DNA of 64,000 nt. Origin: Sordaria brevicollis. Taxonomy: Eukaryota; Ascomycota; Sordariomycetes; Sordariales; Sordariaceae. A program made the position numbers and the translations under genes. The notes beneath the pieces were generated by a model. That model was not told where the DNA came from. It saw only the letters and a program-made list of their open reading frames with translations, and made no database searches. Shown one piece after another: positions 41,711-54,779 of the stretch. The stretch covers positions 1,240,001 to 1,304,000 of the forward strand of contig JAUTDP010000015.1 in NCBI GenBank assembly GCA_033439795.1, written 5' to 3'. The stretch's first letter is position 1; every line of letters starts with the position of its first letter.

Positions 41711-43150
41711 ATGGACTGAAATTGGGTTGTTGTGTATTTCATGTACTGTATAGCGAGTTTATGAGCGATTTTTTGGAGAAACTGGGCGCGGGGTCATATA
41801 GAGGGAGGGGTTGGTGGGTGGTGTTACGTCGAGGGTTTTGATCTGTCATGATCATATACAAGCATAATAAAGTGTTTGGATACCACTCATCTGTCTCTTC
41901 ACTTTCCCGTCCGGCATATCGACATTCGACAATCCCATCCATACCATATCGCTGTGACAATGGCATTTTGGGATGACTGGACGTCACCAGGTGGGCCACT
42001 CTTATCTCCGGTACCGCACAAGCTTTCCAAGAAAATGCGGGGCTTCCCGGCCGGTAGGGCTGACTGACACCAAGAAGCAGTTTGACGACGACATTATTCG
42101 CATGTCTTTTTACGATGCCAAATTCCAAATATGCACCCTTCACTGGAAATTCAACCCTTTGTCTGTTCTTTCTTTGTCCTCCTCTAACAGTTCCGTCCAT
42201 CTGTCGCATGACATTCACCCAACCCAAAGTAGTTGCATAATCCCTCAGGCGGAAGAACAAGCAAAGGTAGGATCCCACTGCCTTTACATAATAGCTTCAA
42301 CCTACTATAAAGCTAAATCCAACCTCCTTTGGCGCCTATAGTTTTCCGGTTTACTCATCAACTCTCAAAGAGAGCAGACCGCAACTTCTCCTCTGGCTGA
42401 CCTTTTCTCTCTTGAGAAGCACCACGTTACATTGATTACACCAGCCATCACCACTGGCTCAAAGACCTAAACCCAAAACAACCTCGTCGTCCGCAGCGAC
42501 ACTGTCCCCCAAGTGCTCCTTTAACACTACCGGACCTCGGGACTACCCCCGGGTGCCGTTGCCCGTTAAACCCTTCAACATCTGCCACCCCGAAGTAACA
42601 GTGGCCGCTTCCCCGCGTTCCTACCCCTATCAACCTATCCAATAAGCAATTGGAATGCTATCCCCCGCATTTTCCTTCCCCGGTCTTTTTCTCCAACCTC
42701 CAACCTCCATCGCGGTGATGATAGACCGAACGGTCAAGTTTAGTCTGGAAGAGATCCACCGCGCTAGGTACTATGCAGGAGGCAGTATCACCACAGCAGG
42801 CAGTCAGGAGGCAGCATGTTACATGACATTTGCCAACAGCAGTTACAGTATGCAAGGCGAGGCAAGGTAAGGTAAGGTGTTCGTGGTTGGTGTGATTTTG
42901 CAATAACTCTGATGCCCTGGCATGGTATAAAGCAGAGGTGTCTCCCGTGAGGTTGAGTTGCTGGAGCGAGCTGCTCTCCTTGGGTGCTTTTCCGTCGCTC
43001 TTGCTTTCCAAACCTGGGGTTTCTTTTCGCTTCTCAGCCAGAGGATTTTGAAGAGCGCATCGCCGTGAGAGCTAGGCTCTAGGTTTCAGCATAGCAGATC
43101 AGCAACAGCGCTACCCAACATTTATTCGCTGAGGTGGCCGGCTAGCAAAA
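41711..43150. other. Intergenic region (1.4 kb)
   Basis: Between the carbonic anhydrase gene and the second MFS gene. Open frames up to about 180 codons occur, none protein-like. Promoter of the MFS gene expected near its end. Confidence 0.4.
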
Positions 43151-44793
43151 ATGGCGGACCTCAACCAGCAAGAAAAGAGGAAAGCCGAAGACGACGTCGA
43201 GCATGGTGTCCTCGACAAGGAGGTAAGCATTCTTTTCCCTTTCCCTTTATCCCGCCTCTCCTTCATCCCATCCATCATCTTCAACCTCGCTAATCCTTCC
43301 CTTTTCCTGCCATGTAGAACTCCGACTCCCCATCCTTAACAACAAATCTTCAAGTCGATCCCGCCGCCGAAACCGCCCTAATCCGCACCCAAGACCTCCG
43401 CATCGTCCCCTTATCCGCCTCCATCTATTTCTTATGCTACCTCGACCGCTCCAACATCGGCAACGCCAAAATCCTTAACCACTCCTCGGGCCACTCCATG
43501 CTGACCGAAACGGGCATGACAAACCACCAATTCACCATCGCCCTCATGATTTTTCTCGTCGCGTACGGCCTCTTTGAGGTTCCCTCTAACATCCTCTTGA
43601 AAAAGTTGCGCCCCAGCAGGTGGATCGCCTTTTTGATGTTTAGCTGGGGTGCCATAACCATTGGTTTGGGGGGCGCAAACAGTTATGGAGCAGTAACGGG
43701 TGTGCGGTTTTTGTTGGGGGTGTTTGAAGCGGGTCTGTTTCCGGGGCTGGTTTACTATCTGACGTTTTGGTACAAAAACACCGAGCGCAGTTTGCGCGTC
43801 AGTTTCATTCTCGCGTCGGCAACGCTGGCGGGGGCATTTGGCGGGGCGATAGCGTTTGGGATCGGGAACGGGATGGACCAGGTCAAGGGCCTGTCGGCGT
43901 GGAGGTGGCTGTTTATTATCGAGGGGATACCGTCCTGTTTGAGCGCAGTGTTGGTGTGGTTCTGGTTGCCTGATTATCCGGAGACGGTGGGGTGGTTGAC
44001 TGCCGAGCAGAAGGAGCTGGCGAGGAGGAGGTTGGAGGTGGAGGGGAGTAAGGGGACAGATAAGGCGATGAGTTGGCAGGATGCGAAGACGACACTGTTG
44101 GATTGGAGGTTGTATGGGCATTATTTGATTTATTTTGGGATTTCGACGCCGTTTAGCAGTTTGAGTCTGTTTACGCCGAGTATTACGGCTGGGCTGGGGT
44201 ATGCGGACTTGAAGGCGCAACTGATGACGGTGCCGCCTTATGGGGTTGCTTATGGTACGTTTTCCCCTTCATATATTGTTTTCTAGAGAATCTTTCTAAC
44301 CAACGAACTACGTCCAGTCGTCTCAATCCTAACCTCCTACTCCGCCGACCGCTTCAACTCGCGCGCTCTCCACTCAGCCGCCCTCTCCGCCATCGGCGCC
44401 GCCGGCTTTCTCGCGTCCGCCGTCCTACCCGCCGACGCCTACCTCAGCCGCTACGGCTGTTTGATCGTGGCCGCATCGGGCGCCTTCGCTTGCATCCCGC
44501 CTTTACTGGGCTGGCTGTCGGCCAACATTTTTAGCACGGCCGCCACCGGACTGGCGATTGCGCTCAATATTGGTCTAGGAGGGGCGCCCGGTCAGATTGC
44601 TGGCGTGTGGATTTACAAGGCCGAGGAGGCCAAGGAGGGGTATCCGACTGGCCACTGGGTCAATGCTGCGCTGCTTTTTGGTGTGGCGGCGGGGTGTATT
44701 GCGTTGAGGATGTATTATGGGTGGAGGAATAGCAGGACGTTGAGGGCGAATGGAGGGGCGGTGCCTGAGGGGGTTAGGTTGTTTGCTTACTGA
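43151..44793 (+). CDS. MFS transporter, anion:cation symporter (Dal5/Tna1-like) type
   Basis: Membrane carrier; this family moves organic anions such as nicotinate, allantoate or pantothenate with protons. Three exons by splice signals and frame: 43151-43222, 43318-44254 and 44318-44793; the product is 494 residues. Exon 2 carries segment 1 followed by CYLDRSNIGNAK, a hallmark of this family. Further marks are TGVRFLLGVFEAGLFPGLVYYLTFWYK between segments 4 and 5, and SAWRWLFIIEGIPS before segment 6. About 12 membrane segments in total. The exact substrate is not predictable. An in-frame stop soon after the second donor (44284-44286) shows that intron 2 must be removed. Confidence 0.88.
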
Positions 44794-47104
44794 TTGGAGC
44801 TGTGTGTCTCTGGAATGGAGTTTGGATACGAAGTGAAGAAGGGATGTTACAGTATGGGGACAGGGAAAAGCATATGATACCCTCCTGTGGTTTGCCTTCA
44901 CCTATGAGTCGTGTTCTTATATTATGCCCTCTCTTAACATACGCATTGGCTTTTGCTACCCGGCCCTTCAAATGTTCACACCTCATGGTCACAGACGATG
45001 AGATGAGGCTCATGTCTCTTGATACGTCGTCTATGTCGTCGACTTCCAATCTTGGCATCAGCAAAAGATGACGAGTGGTCAAAATAAGCTTACTTGACTA
45101 GCTCTGACTTGATCAATTCTTTCATCACCGCCAAGTAAGTGATGAATGTTCACCACCTACATACTTAACGACAAAATCACAGTCAAGATCAACTCAATCA
45201 ACGTTAATGTCGACATGCTTATAGATAACCGTGGACAGTAGCACAACTTGGAGGTCGGCAAGCCTCCTTTGTGTTACAAGGACATCTGTTACCCAAACAA
45301 TTGCCGTGCCACACTCTGGCATAACGCCTCAAGTCCAGTTCGTGTACTCCCGTCGGTAGTAGTGTATAGTTTTATGCACAGATCGACAACGGCTTTTCTA
45401 ATCTCCGAACGAGGTCTCGTTGACGCGACATTCTTCCGTTCATAAACTGCGCAACAAAACCTACAAGTGAGCAATTGAATCGGAGATGTCGATAGAGCCG
45501 ATTCATTCATGGGCTCCTCGATTCGTGGCTATTTCAACGAAGGCTCCTCTTCTTGTTACTATTGCACTTGACTGTTACATGGAACCAGGGAACACAGTCG
45601 GTCCTACATACCCCTCACTTTTTGACAACGTTCGACATTTCTCGCCAGGTAGACAGCGAAACGAAATCCGGTTGTTTAATTGCCGAATGGACAGCGTATT
45701 AACCCTCTAGCGGGATAGTTTTGCTGAGTTTTACAAGATGCCCGATCAGAAAAGAAGTGGCTAGCAGGCTTCGAGGTTGTACAATTTGACGGCCTCTGGC
45801 AGGCGCGAACCGGAGATACAAGATAAAAGCCCACCGCACTGTCCACTTCAATGTTTGAACTGCCACCGTCGCCATGCACCGCTCGGTACCTTCCCTATCC
45901 TGGTTGATATACAAGTTAAAGAGGAAGTCACGAGCCTTTTTATTGACCGCCTTGACCGTCTCGTCAAATCTCAAGTTCCATCCAAGAAGCGAGAGAGCCG
46001 TGTCTCATGGTAAAAGCGGAGAACGTTGTCGATCACGACGCTATAATATCGAACTAGAATATGGAAAACTTTCCGAACGGTCAACACAAGTGCTTGGGAA
46101 AGTGGGCTCTTCTTGGGGATAGCCAAGGGAGATGTTTCAACACTTGGCTTACCAGACGACCATGGTGCTCGACTATCACGGGAACTCGGGAATAAAATGG
46201 CAGTTGAGGTAACAGCCTGTGCACGGACTCGACAAATAACAATTGGTAGGGCACCATCAACTTTAAGAAACCCTATCAATTAGTCGAACGGCATTAACAT
46301 GACGAAAGGGGTTGTGCGGGGCGGACGGTTTCCGAATGTCCGATCATGAGCTGCAAGTCTGGTAGTGGTAGGTAAATCTGTGCGCTAGTCAATAGTCATA
46401 TGTTGACGGACGGAAGAAGGTACCATACACTATCCACTCCGTCCATCCATCCGCCTATCGATCTATTCGACCCCATATCACTGACCGATGAACATAAAAC
46501 GGGCCGGGATCATGATGAACCGGACGGCTACCGACGTACCGCTGGGATTTCTCGGACTGTACGTGAACCCCGTTGCCCCTCACCATCATACCTCCCAGAG
46601 AACAACAATGCGCATAACCCCAAAGGATAAGAGAGGGAAAGGATGATGGTATCACCGGCAGTGTACAACCGCCCACCGTGTAATGTAGTGTAAAGGTCAT
46701 GGGTCGTTTTTGGTCGTCGGTAATGTGGGTTTTTTGGTCATCGGTCCGGGGGTTGCTGAGTCCATGTCTACTTCCCCCATGGGAAATATCTCTTTTCTAT
46801 GGTGGTACATACCACCTTGTTGTGCAGGAAACGTTTCCTCAAACTTTGTTATAAGACAAGAACAAGGAAACCAACAGCAAGGTTTTATGAAGAAAAAAGT
46901 TGCCGATTGGGGGACTTCAATGTTGCGCTAGAAACTTTGTATACCCGTTTTTTTCCCTGGGCTGTTGATCTTGGGTTGATGATCAGTACATATAACCTCC
47001 TGAGCTACCCGCTTTGGACGACAAAAGGTTTTTGTCCCTGACCACCTACCTCACATCACCTTCTTTTTGGTTGCAGCTTTCAGGTTTGCAATCCACCTAC
47101 AGAG
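44794..47104. other. Intergenic region (2.3 kb)
   Basis: No supported gene. Frames shorter than about 105 codons only, with no recognisable domain. It ends with the promoter of the P450 at 47105. Confidence 0.4.
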
Positions 47105-48953
47105 ATGATGGAGGCCCTACACTACCTCCTCCCTACCAGTCTCACGGGGGTTATCCTCCTCGGGGTAAGTAAACATCATCCTCACCTCGCCTCATCTACC
47201 TCAGTTCTAGCTCTCCATCATGCCACCCACAACAACCTCACTAACCCTCTTGCTGATAGACAACCCTCCTCTTCCTGTCCCTCCTCCTCTCATCCCTCTA
47301 CAACCTCCATCTCCACCCCCTCCGCTCCTTCCCCGGCCCCCTCCTCCATCGCGCCTCTTTGTTTCCATACCTCTACCACCAACTAACCGGCCGCCTCCCC
47401 TACACCGTCCACACCCTCCACCGCCAATACGGTCCCATAGTCCGCATCTCCCCCAACTCTTTATCCTTCTCCGATCCACAAGCATGGAAAGACATCTACG
47501 GCCACCGTGCGCACGGCGAAGAAGAATTTGCCAAACCCAGAGTTTTTTATCGTCTCAAAACGATTCCGCCGTCACTGTTGAGCGAGACGAGGGAGAATCA
47601 TTCCACCCTAAGAAGGTTGATGGCGCATGGGTTTAGCGAGAGGAGTATGAGGGCGCAGGAGGGGTTGATTGGGGGGTATGTGGATGAGTTGGTTAGGGGG
47701 TTGAAGAGGCATTGTTTTGGTGCCCCTGGACAGCAAGAAGGGGAAGAGGGGAAAGAAGAGGGGGGAAAAGAGGGAAAGAAAAAGGTGGCGCAAAACATGG
47801 TTGCTTGGTATAACTGGACTACGTTTGATGTTATTGGCGACCTAGCGTTCGGGGAGCCGTTTGGGTGTTTGGAAAAGGCCGAGTATGACCCCTGGGTGGA
47901 CGCGATTGGGAAGAGTATTAGGTTTGGGAGTGTGCTGTTGGCGATTAGGTTGCTGGGGTTGGAGGATTGGGTGATGCCGGTTTTGCGGAGGCTGAGTGAT
48001 CGGTCGAGGCGGTTTCATCTGCGGAGGACGATGGATAAGCTGGAGAGGAGGGTTAACCTCAAAATGGAGAGGCCGGATTTTTTGGAGGGGTTGTTGAGGA
48101 AGAGGGAGGAGTGGGTGGGTTTGTCCTGTTTTCTTTTTGTCTTGATGACCTGGATTTCTGACCGTGGGTTGCTGACCTTCTTCCCAGGGAATGGACATGC
48201 AACGTCTCGCAGCCAACGCCAGCCTTTTGATCGTCGCCGGTTCGGAAACGACCGCGACGCTCTTGTCCGGAGCAACCTATTTGCTGCTGAAGCACCCCGA
48301 AGCAATGAAGAAGCTGACGGAGGAAGTTCGGTCGACCTTCAAATCGGATGAAGAAATCACCCTTTCCTCAGTGAACAGCCTCGAGTACATGCTCGCCTGC
48401 CTGAATGAGGCCATGCGTCACTACCCTCCTGTTCCGATTGGCATGCCCCGAGTCGTTCCCAAAGGCGGTGCAAAGGTTGCGGGGACATTCGTTCCGCAGG
48501 GTGTAAGTTTCTCCCTTGAGGGTGACTTTGCTATGAAGCGGAACTGACAACCAACAAAGACCGTCGTCGCCGTATGGCAATGGGCCACCAACCATAACGA
48601 GCAGCATTTCACCAAACCTTTCGAATACCATCCCGAGCGCTGGATGCATGATCCCCAGTTTGCTGGAGACAGGCTGGACGCGGTACAGCCCTTTGTCATT
48701 GGACCTAGAAACTGCCTTGGCAAAAAGTAAGTGAAGATTATATCCTCATGCTCCATTGTTCGTTGACTCACATATAATCATTCACAGCCTGGCATACGCA
48801 GAAATGAGGCTCATCCTCGCCAAAGTCATATACAACTTCGACATGCAGCTGGCAGACCCTAGCAAGGACTGGTTGGATCAACAGATCTTTACGCTTTGGG
48901 ATAAGCACCCGCTTCCTGTCTATTTGACACCGGTACAGAGGAATGGTGTATAA
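47105..48953 (+). CDS. Cytochrome P450 monooxygenase
   Basis: Haem-thiolate monooxygenase, ER anchored. Five exons: 47105-47164, 47260-48114, 48188-48502, 48560-48726 and 48788-48953; the product is 520 residues. The hydrophobic anchor spans the first junction (TSLTGVILLG then TTLLFLSLLLSSLY). Motifs: oxygen-binding AGSETTA in the I helix, ExxR as EAMR, FEYHPERW, and the haem loop FVIGPRNCLGKN with its cysteine. Its HGEEEFAKPRVFYR region resembles the isotrichodermin C-15 hydroxylase-like (CYP65-type) branch; that subfamily assignment is tentative. Unusual: a Glu/Gly/Lys-only insertion (EGEEGKEEGGKEGKKK) at about residues 220-235. A second ATG directly follows the first. Confidence 0.88.
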
Positions 48954-49447
48954 CCGGGAAGGTGGTCATAAGGCAGGTTGTGGTGGGAAAGGAAGTAGGC
49001 TCGGTAAATGTACTTGGACTCAATTATTACCTGGAAAACAGCCCCCATCCAAAAATCAGCGATGATGTGATTGAAGTGAGACGTTCGTTGGGAAGCAGAC
49101 TACACATTTCTGGTGAAAAGAAGACCAGGAGAGGAGGGCCAGGTTGTAATTCATCGGCTATAGACTTGTCTGTGTGACGTCTAACGAACAAAACAGCGCC
49201 CAAAAGCCCTAGAAAAAGTCGTCAATATCCTGGTATGCCTCTCGCGTTTTAACAAAGCATTGACTAGTCAGTCGTCAGTCTCAACACGCCCGCATGGCGA
49301 GCACCAGAAAATCTCAAAAGGCCAGCAACTGGTTAACCCACTGGTTGATCCAAATACCAATAGCCATTATGATGTACGTATCCTTCGGTCTCTCAAAATC
49401 CCGAGCATATTGACGCCGTGTAACCATTCATATCCCATCAAAATCCC
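48954..49447. other. Convergent intergenic region
   Basis: About 0.5 kb between the 3' ends of the P450 and the CP-motif gene. Nothing seen. Confidence 0.4.
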
Positions 49448-50106
49448 TTAAGCACCAATACCGGCCAATTCACTCTTGTGCTTCCCCGCAACCGGGCAGA
49501 CGGCGCCCTCGCTGACGTTCTTGAGATCCGGGTGTCCGTGGACCTTGCCCTTGTGGTGTACAATCTTGGCCTGTTTTTGACATGTTAGCACATTAAGGGG
49601 TATATAGTAAGTCAACATGCGCCTGACTTACCTTGGTAACGGGGCACTCAGCATCCTCCGGGGCGCCCTCGGTGCTGGGGTGATCGGGAGGAAGAACCGT
49701 CGTGGCGGTTCCGACTACGGGGCAGACTTCGTCGTCCATCTCCTTGGACTTGGGCTCGTTGACGACGCGGCTGTTGAGGGCGGGGCAGGCCGAGGCGTCA
49801 TCGAGGCGCTTGAGACCTTCGGGCTGGGAAACTTGAGGGTGCTTGTGGAGGTTGTGGTGGTGGTCGGTCGATGCGCCTGGTGGATTTGGTCAGCTTCCAA
49901 TTATGGTGTTCTTGAACACGGTGAACCTACCGACGACAGGGCATGTTTGGCCGGGCTGGGAGAGATCGATATCGGGATGGGATGGAGGAAGGGTCGAGTT
50001 TGTCGCTGGGTTCTGTTAGTTTGGTGCTTTCTTGCGCAATTCTGATTTGGGTCTACGTACTGCCAACAACAGGGCAGACCTGAGGGTTCGTGGTAGCGCC
50101 GGTCAT
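49448..50106 (-). CDS. Small protein with six Cys-Pro (haem-regulatory-like) motifs
   Basis: Four exons read from splice signals: 50061-50106, 49931-50005, 49632-49876 and 49448-49570; together 162 residues with one continuous frame ending in TAA. The protein repeats a short motif: QVCPVVG, QTCPVVG, SACPALN, EVCPVVG, AECPVTK and AVCPVAG, separated by Pro/His-rich spacers such as LPPSHPDID and LPPDHPSTE. Introns 1 and 2 both cut directly at a CPVVG motif, as if the module had been duplicated. No signal peptide or membrane segment. Cys-Pro-(Val) motifs are known haem-regulatory motifs, as in the N-terminal part of holocytochrome c synthase; haem binding here is inference. No named family recognised. 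Confidence 0.75.
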
Positions 50107-53046
50107 TTTGATGGTGGTGATTTCCTTTCTTTGGAGAAAACGAATGGATATGCGATGGAGGCTTGGGACTAGATAGTCAATTTGACTGTTCTTTCAATTC
50201 GAGTTCTTGATGTTTGACGATATGTCGATAGATGATGTGGTACGATGTTCGTAGTGGAGGAGAGGTTCAGTTTTGTACGAAGCCAAAGAGGTACCTACAA
50301 CTCTTTCTTATCTCCTCGTGTTAGTGGAATGCGATAGAGTGAAACAGACGAACCAGGTGACCTCGTCTAACTAGGTAATTGCCTTACTCACCCGACGGGA
50401 AGCGAACTCTTGGGACACAAACACTCTTTTCCTTTGTTGGCGAGAATCTTCGAGGCGCATTAGCGGTGACAGTCGTCAAGAAGAGGGGTTTGAAGGGGCT
50501 TTGTCGCCCTGTGCCTTCCCGTCCTCGTCCTCAGGCTCTCGATGCCTGCCCCTCAAAGCGGAAGAGAACGTCCCATGATGTTTCCCATGACGTATCCGGA
50601 CGGTGCAGCAGCCCCAGGGGCCGCTCGTACTCTTTGACCTCACCAATCATAACCACTCATTGACTCCACAATCAGGGGACCGTGGGGAATGTGGAGACAC
50701 TAGAGCCAATGGAAGTCCGTACATTGATAAGCTGCCCCTTGCTTGATGCTTGTCGTCCTTCTCGGTTGCCCTTTTTCTCTTTTTAATATCACATCACCGA
50801 ATGCAAATGGCAAGTGCGATTTAACATGCTTGGGCGACTGACTGACTCTTCTGACCGACTTGCCTGGTGTACTGTGTATCTTCATTTCCCCCTGAGGCGG
50901 TCTGACGAGAGACGAATCTCAACCGTCAGTATCGGTGTCGTTGACGAACTGGTTGCCGATGAAAGGGCGAGATGGATGTTATACGTTATACGACAAACGC
51001 CCTGACGGCCTGCTCCAGCAAGAAAAAGACGGTTGGATAAAAGGCAAGATCATCCCCCAAAACATCATGATTGATTGATTGCCTAGATCTGCTTGGAACG
51101 CCTTGTTCAGCTACAAATTGTTACCCAATCATCAACGGAGAGCCAATGAACGGGGGTCGGGGACCTCGAAGGCAATGAACTTTGGCTGATGACAACGACA
51201 ACACCACGTCAGCCTCGGCACATTTTCAACCCAAAATGGTCTTATATCATCTAGACGTCGGGCTTGACATCAACCTACTTTCACGAAGGCCTCTTTCCCA
51301 CAGGCTTAGAATACTGTACATAATTGATAACACCGGCATCGAAAAAAAAAAAAAAAAAAAAAAAAAAGCCCGGTAAATGATGGATTCCCAGCTAACGATT
51401 CGTGCCTGACACATATATACATGATGGTACCTATGGACTCGCAAGCCTTAAGGCTCTCTCTGCTGTTGCTCGGGACGAACGGTAGTGTCTAGTCAGCATC
51501 GGCACATGGCTGACCGCGCGGCGAGACGAAGGCGAGAATGCCGACGGGATGGAGGTGAGATCAAGGTGAGATGGAAAATGAGATGGAATGGAATGTGAGT
51601 GTTTCGGATCGAAGACCTGACCATACTGACTCCGTCGGCGAATTCCATCTCAAATTTTCCATGTCAAAGCTTATTTCAACCTCACTTGATGTTATTTTGA
51701 AAGGAAGCGAGGTAAGACGGAAGGATGAGAAGAGTCCGGATCAAAGAGCAAGACTCCGTCGGTGAATTCCATCCCGATGATTGTGGAAGCTTATTTCAAC
51801 CTCTTCTCATCCCGGTTCTGTAGCTTTGTAGCCGTAAATCGATGAGCTTGAAGTGGAATATTGGTACTCAGCATCAAGTAGAAGTGATCATTGTATTGCG
51901 GGAAGCGAATGGAATGGCCCATGATCGCAGTTGTAACTCTTCTGCTACAGTTTTTTTTTTTTTTTTTTGTCTGGAAACAATTGGGGTTCAAGCTGTCAAT
52001 GTTGCCACTGTTTGTCATTTTACATTTGTGTTGTCGAGATCATATAATTTCAGTTGGCAAATAGAACTGTATATTTTCGCTCGAAAGACATCTTCCTCAT
52101 TTGACACGATTGACAGCCAGCATGCAGCTTAAACCGCGGTTGACTATGTTCGCTTGTACTATATTGAGATTTTTGTAAAGTACATCCCAATATTGCATCT
52201 TGCTACTTGATTTTCGAAAAAGAAGTTGAATCTACTTTCGCAAAAAATGTAGGACTGCTCAGTCAACTCATGTTATCATGTGCAAGCAGTTTGGAAAGTT
52301 ATGTTTACGGCATTGATCTGTTGATAGAAGTATGAAATTCCGATAGCATTTGCTAAAGGCAAAAGAAATGTAGAATATTGCAGGAAACAGAGAAATGACA
52401 AGAACAAGCTGGACCACGAAACTCCAATGTTGTTTCCCGTTCACCGTACCGAGAACTCGCATCAGTTACAGTCAAACACGAGTAATAAAAGTGGTTATTT
52501 AATGAGAGCGACAGTTAGAGATGATTTAGAGCAGGAGGAGGTAGAGGTAAGAGTTAAGTACAGGTAAGACGTAGTCTAGTCAAAAGTAAAGATGAGAGAT
52601 GTGGTGAGATCTCAATCGAGGTTGCCCCAATGGAGATTTCAGTCCAGGGTCATTTAGGTTGGTTTGGTCATATGTCTATAACACAGCGAACGAGATGGAG
52701 GCGGGAAGATTACGTCGAATAAAGAGGTATGTATAGGTATATATAGGTATATGCATTTGGGGAATTACAATTCGAGCAGCCATTACGCCGTTAAATATGT
52801 CCAGAAAAAAAGATGTCAACAATTATTTTATATCCGATCAGCCCATTGTTATGTACACAACGTGGTGGCTTCTTTCTCATGCGTTTCTCTAATGCGACTT
52901 TCAACCGTCAAGTGTGCGTTTGGGTATCTTTTCACCTCAACTTTCCCGTCCCCTTCCGAGCCTTGCGACTGCAGACCAACTTGTTTTCTTTTAGTGATTA
53001 TTTTCTTCTAGATGGTTTGTGGTTTTCCTTCAAAGAGAAAAATCAC
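50107..53046. other. Intergenic region with simple repeats (2.9 kb)
   Basis: No supported gene. It holds a 26-base A run (51342-51367), an 18-base T run (51951-51968) and two related segments of about 55-60 bases near 51626 and 51752 (CTCCGTCGG(C/T)GAATTCCATC ... AGCTTATTTCAACCTC). The first part is the promoter of the CP-motif gene; the right end is the 3' flank of the amylase gene. Confidence 0.5.
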
Positions 53047-54779
53047 TTAAAGGAGCAAGCTGGCAGCGCCAAGAACGGCAGCCATAAGAACACCAGTGGC
53101 GGCGCCCTTGGAGGCAGCAGCGCCGGAGTCCTTCTTGGGGCCGTCAACGGTGGTCTTGGGGCAGATGTCGGTGCCCTCGATGGCGGAGCGCTTGACCCAG
53201 ACCTTGGGCTCGCCCTGGCCCATGTAGGCGTTGATCTGGCCCATGGCGTCGGCCGTGGTGGTGGCGCAGCTGATGACCTCGACGACCTCGTCCGAGTCGC
53301 GGAAGCCGGGGACGGCCATCTCGTAGCTGTCGCCCTTGGAGCTCTTGTTGGTGATGCAGAACACGACGGCGTTCTCGGCAGGGCCCTTGGACTGGCAGAA
53401 GTGGTTGGTCTCGGCGATTAGAACCTCGGACGGCTTCTTGAGGTACTCGGGCGACTTCTTGATGGCGTTCTTGCGGACCTTGTTGAGCGTCTTGGCGAGG
53501 ACGTAGAGGGGAGCCTCGGTGTTGTAGTCGGAGGTCCAGAGGGGCTCGCGGTTGGAGGGGGTCTCGCCGCCGATGAAGTGCTGCTCCTGACCCTGGTAGA
53601 CTGTATTCGTGGGGGATTTTGCGTCAGCATATCAGTTATCTTCCGAAAGTGTGATAGAGGTGTATCTTACCAGTAGGGATACCGTCGTTCATGATAACAT
53701 AGGTCATGGCGTTCTTGGCGAGGGCCAAATCCTGGTTCTGGCTGGCGAAGCGAGGCATATCGTGGTTCTCAATGAAGCTGCCGAGGGCAAGAGTGTCGTT
53801 GCAAGCATCGACGGCCTGGATCTTGATCTCCTGGAGGCGCTCAAAGCTACCGCCGTTGAAGGCCTCGTTCAAAGGGTAGAAGTCAAGGTAGTTGGGCATG
53901 CCGGGGAGGAGGTTCTTGGTCTTGTTCTGGTAGCGGCACATGTCCTCGGTGACACCGGTCAAAACCTCACCAAAGGAGAAAACACCGGCAGCCTCGACGA
54001 ACTTGGGCAGGAACTCATCGTTGACGTGCTTGGCGGCATCGATACGAAGACCATCAATCGAGTAGGTCGAGACGAGGTCCTTGATCCACTTGCTGAAAAG
54101 GCTGACAACATCGGATGACTCGGTCTTGAGATCGGCGAGGGCGACGCCATAGGGGTAGAGCCAGCAGTTCTGGTAGTTGGTCGAGTTCTCCCACTCGGTA
54201 ACGTTGCAGTACGAGTGGAAGTACTTTTCGTCGTTGAAGGGCTTGAACTTGGAGTAATCGACCTTGGGGGGCGGCTTGTTGTCGAACTTGGCGGCCATGT
54301 GGTTCACGACAACGTCGACCATGAGGAACATGTCACGCTTGTGAAGCTCGTCAACGAGCTCCTTGAGGTCCTCCTTGGTACCGAACTTGGGGTTGACCTG
54401 GGTAAGATCCTCGGACCAGTAACCGTGGTAGGGCTCGCCGACGGAGGTGTCCTCCTCCATGTTCTTGATGACGGGGCTGATCTGGATGGCATCGAAACCC
54501 ATACCTGTACATATGCTTGTCGGCGATTTGGTCTTGTAAGAAGCAGGCTTGGCCAAACTTACCTTGGATGTAATCCAGCTTGTTGGTGAGACCCTTCCAA
54601 GTACCACCGCAGAACTCGTACAGCTTGCAGTCGACCGAACCACCGTCGGTGCGGGCGAAACGGTCGATCATGACCTGGTAGATGGAACGGGCCTTCCACG
54701 CCTCAGCGTCGGCAGCGGCAGCAAGGCCGGAGAAGCTCAAGGCCGCCGCAACGGCGCCTGTCAAAAGAGATGACCGCAT
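53047..54779 (-). CDS. GPI-anchored GH13 alpha-amylase / alpha-glucanotransferase (AgtA/AmyD-like)
   Basis: Glycoside hydrolase family 13 enzyme at the cell surface; relatives act on alpha-glucan during wall synthesis. Three exons: 54563-54779, 53671-54504 and 53047-53600; 534 residues. Signal peptide about 1-22 (LLTGAVAAALSFSGLAAAA). Region I is DVVVNH (136-141), region II GLRIDAAKH with nucleophile Asp228, region III FSFGEVLTG with acid/base Glu252, and region IV FIENHD with Asp321; all three catalytic residues are present. The C-terminus ends in a small-residue site (SGAAASKG) and a hydrophobic tail (GVLMAAVLGAASLLL), a GPI-attachment signal. It is divergent from ags-1, the arrangement known from Aspergillus alpha-glucan loci. 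Confidence 0.92.
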
